A stretch of DNA of 64,000 bases from contig SUYN01000003.1 of assembly GCA_015060405.1 (NCBI GenBank), forward strand, positions 1 through 64,000, in the 5' to 3' direction. A program made the translations under genes and the position numbers. Below are positions 62,638-64,000 of the stretch, piece by piece (within the stretch, counting starts at the first letter, position 1; every line of letters starts with the position of its first letter). This DNA comes from Bacteroidales bacterium. GTDB lineage: Bacteria > Bacteroidota > Bacteroidia > Bacteroidales > UBA932. The notes below the pieces were generated by a model. The model had not been told where the DNA came from, did not search any database, and worked only from the letters and a program-made list of their open reading frames with translations.

Positions 62638-64000
62638 ATGAATAGAATAATAACAGCAATAGCAACAGCAGTCCTTCTGGCTGCATGTTCAACCCCATCT
62701 TTCGACCCTGCTTCAGTTGCAGACGCAACGCAGGATCAGGTAACCCGCGTGGAGCCTCTCTCATGGTGGGTAGGAATGAAGACAGACCTTCAGCTCATGG
62801 TCTACGGAAAAGGCATCTCGGAATATGATGTCAGGATAGAAGGCGGCAAGGGCGTGTCTGTGGAGAAGGTCACGAAGGCGGAAAGCCCCAACTACCTTTT
62901 CGTGGACGTGAATGTCGCTGCTGATGCGCAGCCGGGCACATACTATATCGTCTTCTCGAAGGACGGTGAGTCATTCAAGTATCCATATGAGATCGCAGCC
63001 CGTGCGGAGGGCTCTGCTGAGCGCAAGAGCTTCACGACAGCGGATATGGTATATCTCATAATGCCTGACCGTTTTGCAAACGGTGATGCATCAAATGACT
63101 CTACCGATGACACGACAGAGGATGCTGACCGCTCACACGGCAACGGACGTCACGGCGGTGACATCCAGGGTGTGATCGACCATCTCGACTACATCAGCGA
63201 GCTTGGCGCCACATTCATCTGGACGACTCCGTTCCTTGAGGACAACGATCCGAGGGGCTCATATCACGGATATGCCGCTTCGGATTACTATCACATCGAC
63301 TCCCGCTTCGGCTCGAACGAGCTTTACAGGACTCTTGTGGACAAGGCACGCGAGAAGGGTCTCGGCATCATCATGGACATAGTTCCTAACCATTGCAGCT
63401 ACGTCCACTGGTGGATGGAAGACCTTCCTTTCCAGGACTGGATCCATCAGTTCGATACTTATACGGGTACCAATGTGGCATTCTCGACCAACATGGACCC
63501 GAACGCTTCTTCGAAGGACCTTTATATCCAGGAGAGCGGCTGGTTCGTCCCTACCATGGTCGACATGAACCTCGACAATCCTTATGTCCTCCAGTATTTC
63601 ATCCAGTGGGGAGTGTGGTGGATCGAGTACTCCGGTCTTAACGGCTTCCGTGTGGATACATATCCATATAATGAGAAAGGTCCGGCTTCAGAGTGGTGCA
63701 AGGCCATCATGGAAGAGTATCCGGACTTCAACATCGTAGGTGAGTGCTGGACTTCTTCCATCCCTCAGCTCGCTTACTGGCAGGGTGGCAACGCCAACAA
63801 GGACGGCTTCGATTCGCATCTTCCGTCGATCATGGACTTCCCGCTTCACGACGCGATGCGTGCAGCCCTTGCAGAGGATGAAGGCGGCTGGGGAATGGGC
63901 ATGACCAAGGTCTATGACATACTTTCGCATGACTTCGTATATCATGACCTTTCGAAGATGCTCATCTTCCCGGGCAACCACGACACCGCACGTATCGGTG
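62638..64000 (+). CDS. GH13 neopullulanase/SusA-like lipoprotein, 3' end outside window
   Basis: Open from ATG 62638 to the window edge (454 codons visible). Signal peptide with lipobox LLAAC near 17. An N-terminal cyclomaltodextrinase-type beta domain (~25-120: SWWVGMKTDLQLMVYGK) precedes the GH13 barrel (MVYLIMPDRFANGD near 140). Catalytic motifs are all inside the window: GLNGFRVDTYPY, FNIVGECW and FPGNHDTARIG. The N-domain and PDRFANGD motif are those of SusA-type neopullulanases and cyclomaltodextrinases, which act on maltodextrins, often in the periplasm. A Cys lipobox suggests membrane anchoring here. Confidence 0.92.
   Translation, partial: MNRIITAIATAVLLAACSTPSFDPASVADATQDQVTRVEPLSWWVGMKTDLQLMVYGKGISEYDVRIEGGKGVSVEKVTKAESPNYLFVDVNVAADAQPGTYYIVFSKDGESFKYPYEIAARAEGSAERKSFTTADMVYLIMPDRFANGDASNDSTDDTTEDADRSHGNGRHGGDIQGVIDHLDYISELGATFIWTTPFLEDNDPRGSYHGYAASDYYHIDSRFGSNELYRTLVDKAREKGLGIIMDIVPNHCSYVHWWMEDLPFQDWIHQFDTYTGTNVAFSTNMDPNASSKDLYIQESGWFVPTMVDMNLDNPYVLQYFIQWGVWWIEYSGLNGFRVDTYPYNEKGPASEWCKAIMEEYPDFNIVGECWTSSIPQLAYWQGGNANKDGFDSHLPSIMDFPLHDAMRAALAEDEGGWGMGMTKVYDILSHDFVYHDLSKMLIFPGNHDTARIG

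Noticed and set aside
1..64000. CRISPR arrays, tRNA genes, prophage or integrative-element cores
   Set aside because: No regularly spaced direct repeats with variable spacers, no cloverleaf-like GGTTCGAATCC-type segments in the gaps, and no integrase, relaxase or phage structural genes were seen.

Overview
The window is a typical Bacteroidales (Bacteroidota) chromosome segment; I cannot name the genus from sequence alone. Evidence: SusC/SusD-type outer-membrane pairs, many signal-peptidase-II lipoproteins, Bacteroidota-type -7 boxes (TAnnTTTG) upstream of several genes, starts without Shine-Dalgarno sites, and housekeeping proteins of the Bacteroidota variety (a SerA lacking the usual catalytic His, a MurA with Asp in place of the catalytic Cys). 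Coding density is high: no gap between genes exceeds 300 bp, and no tRNA gene or CRISPR array was seen.

Layout. 1-120: 3' part of a 5S rRNA and its terminator. 180-1542: DoxX-family membrane protein and secreted esterase. 7014-1611 (minus): yigZ-like, pyrB, pyrI, serC, serA and a DUF1015 gene, closely spaced and possibly one transcript. 7138-8584: acidic pRiA4b-ORF3-like protein and miaA, convergent with recQ. 10986-21160 (plus): FKBP lipoprotein, DUF3127, DUF308, dnaG, metG, murB, murA, PHP phosphoesterase. 21245-25023: AT-richer island with a dead insertion sequence, a C10 (streptopain-type) protease lipoprotein and an unrecognised lipoprotein. 25016-36386: O-methyltransferase, M16 protease, secreted protein, dnaX, lptB, U32 protein, prenyl synthase, rsgA, MATE pump, SGNH hydrolase. 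36481-40283: organophosphate-type MFS transporter and malQ.

40411-64000 is a large starch/maltodextrin utilisation locus. A LytS/LytTR two-component system (minus strand) is divergent from an operon of a sugar MFS transporter, SusC, SusD, a five-module SusE/F-like lipoprotein and a lipoprotein alpha-amylase. A second SusC/SusD pair follows, then a pullulanase and two more GH13 enzymes; the last runs off the window. Outer-membrane binding, surface hydrolysis, import and cytoplasmic MalQ processing can all be assigned.

Most notable observations: (1) direct repeats spaced exactly 21 bp that fit the LytTR consensus, upstream of the divergent starch operon (three copies) and of the pullulanase (two good copies plus a weak one), both about 32-33 bp before a -7-like box. 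This suggests a starch locus run by the adjacent LytTR system rather than a SusR-type regulator. (2) Intergenic palindromic repeats of the genome also occur in frame inside murB, which carries three extra segments. (3) The alpha-amylase has a SusE-type starch-binding-like module inserted within its GH13 barrel. (4) A perfect 30-bp inverted repeat with nested hairpins separates malQ from the regulator genes.
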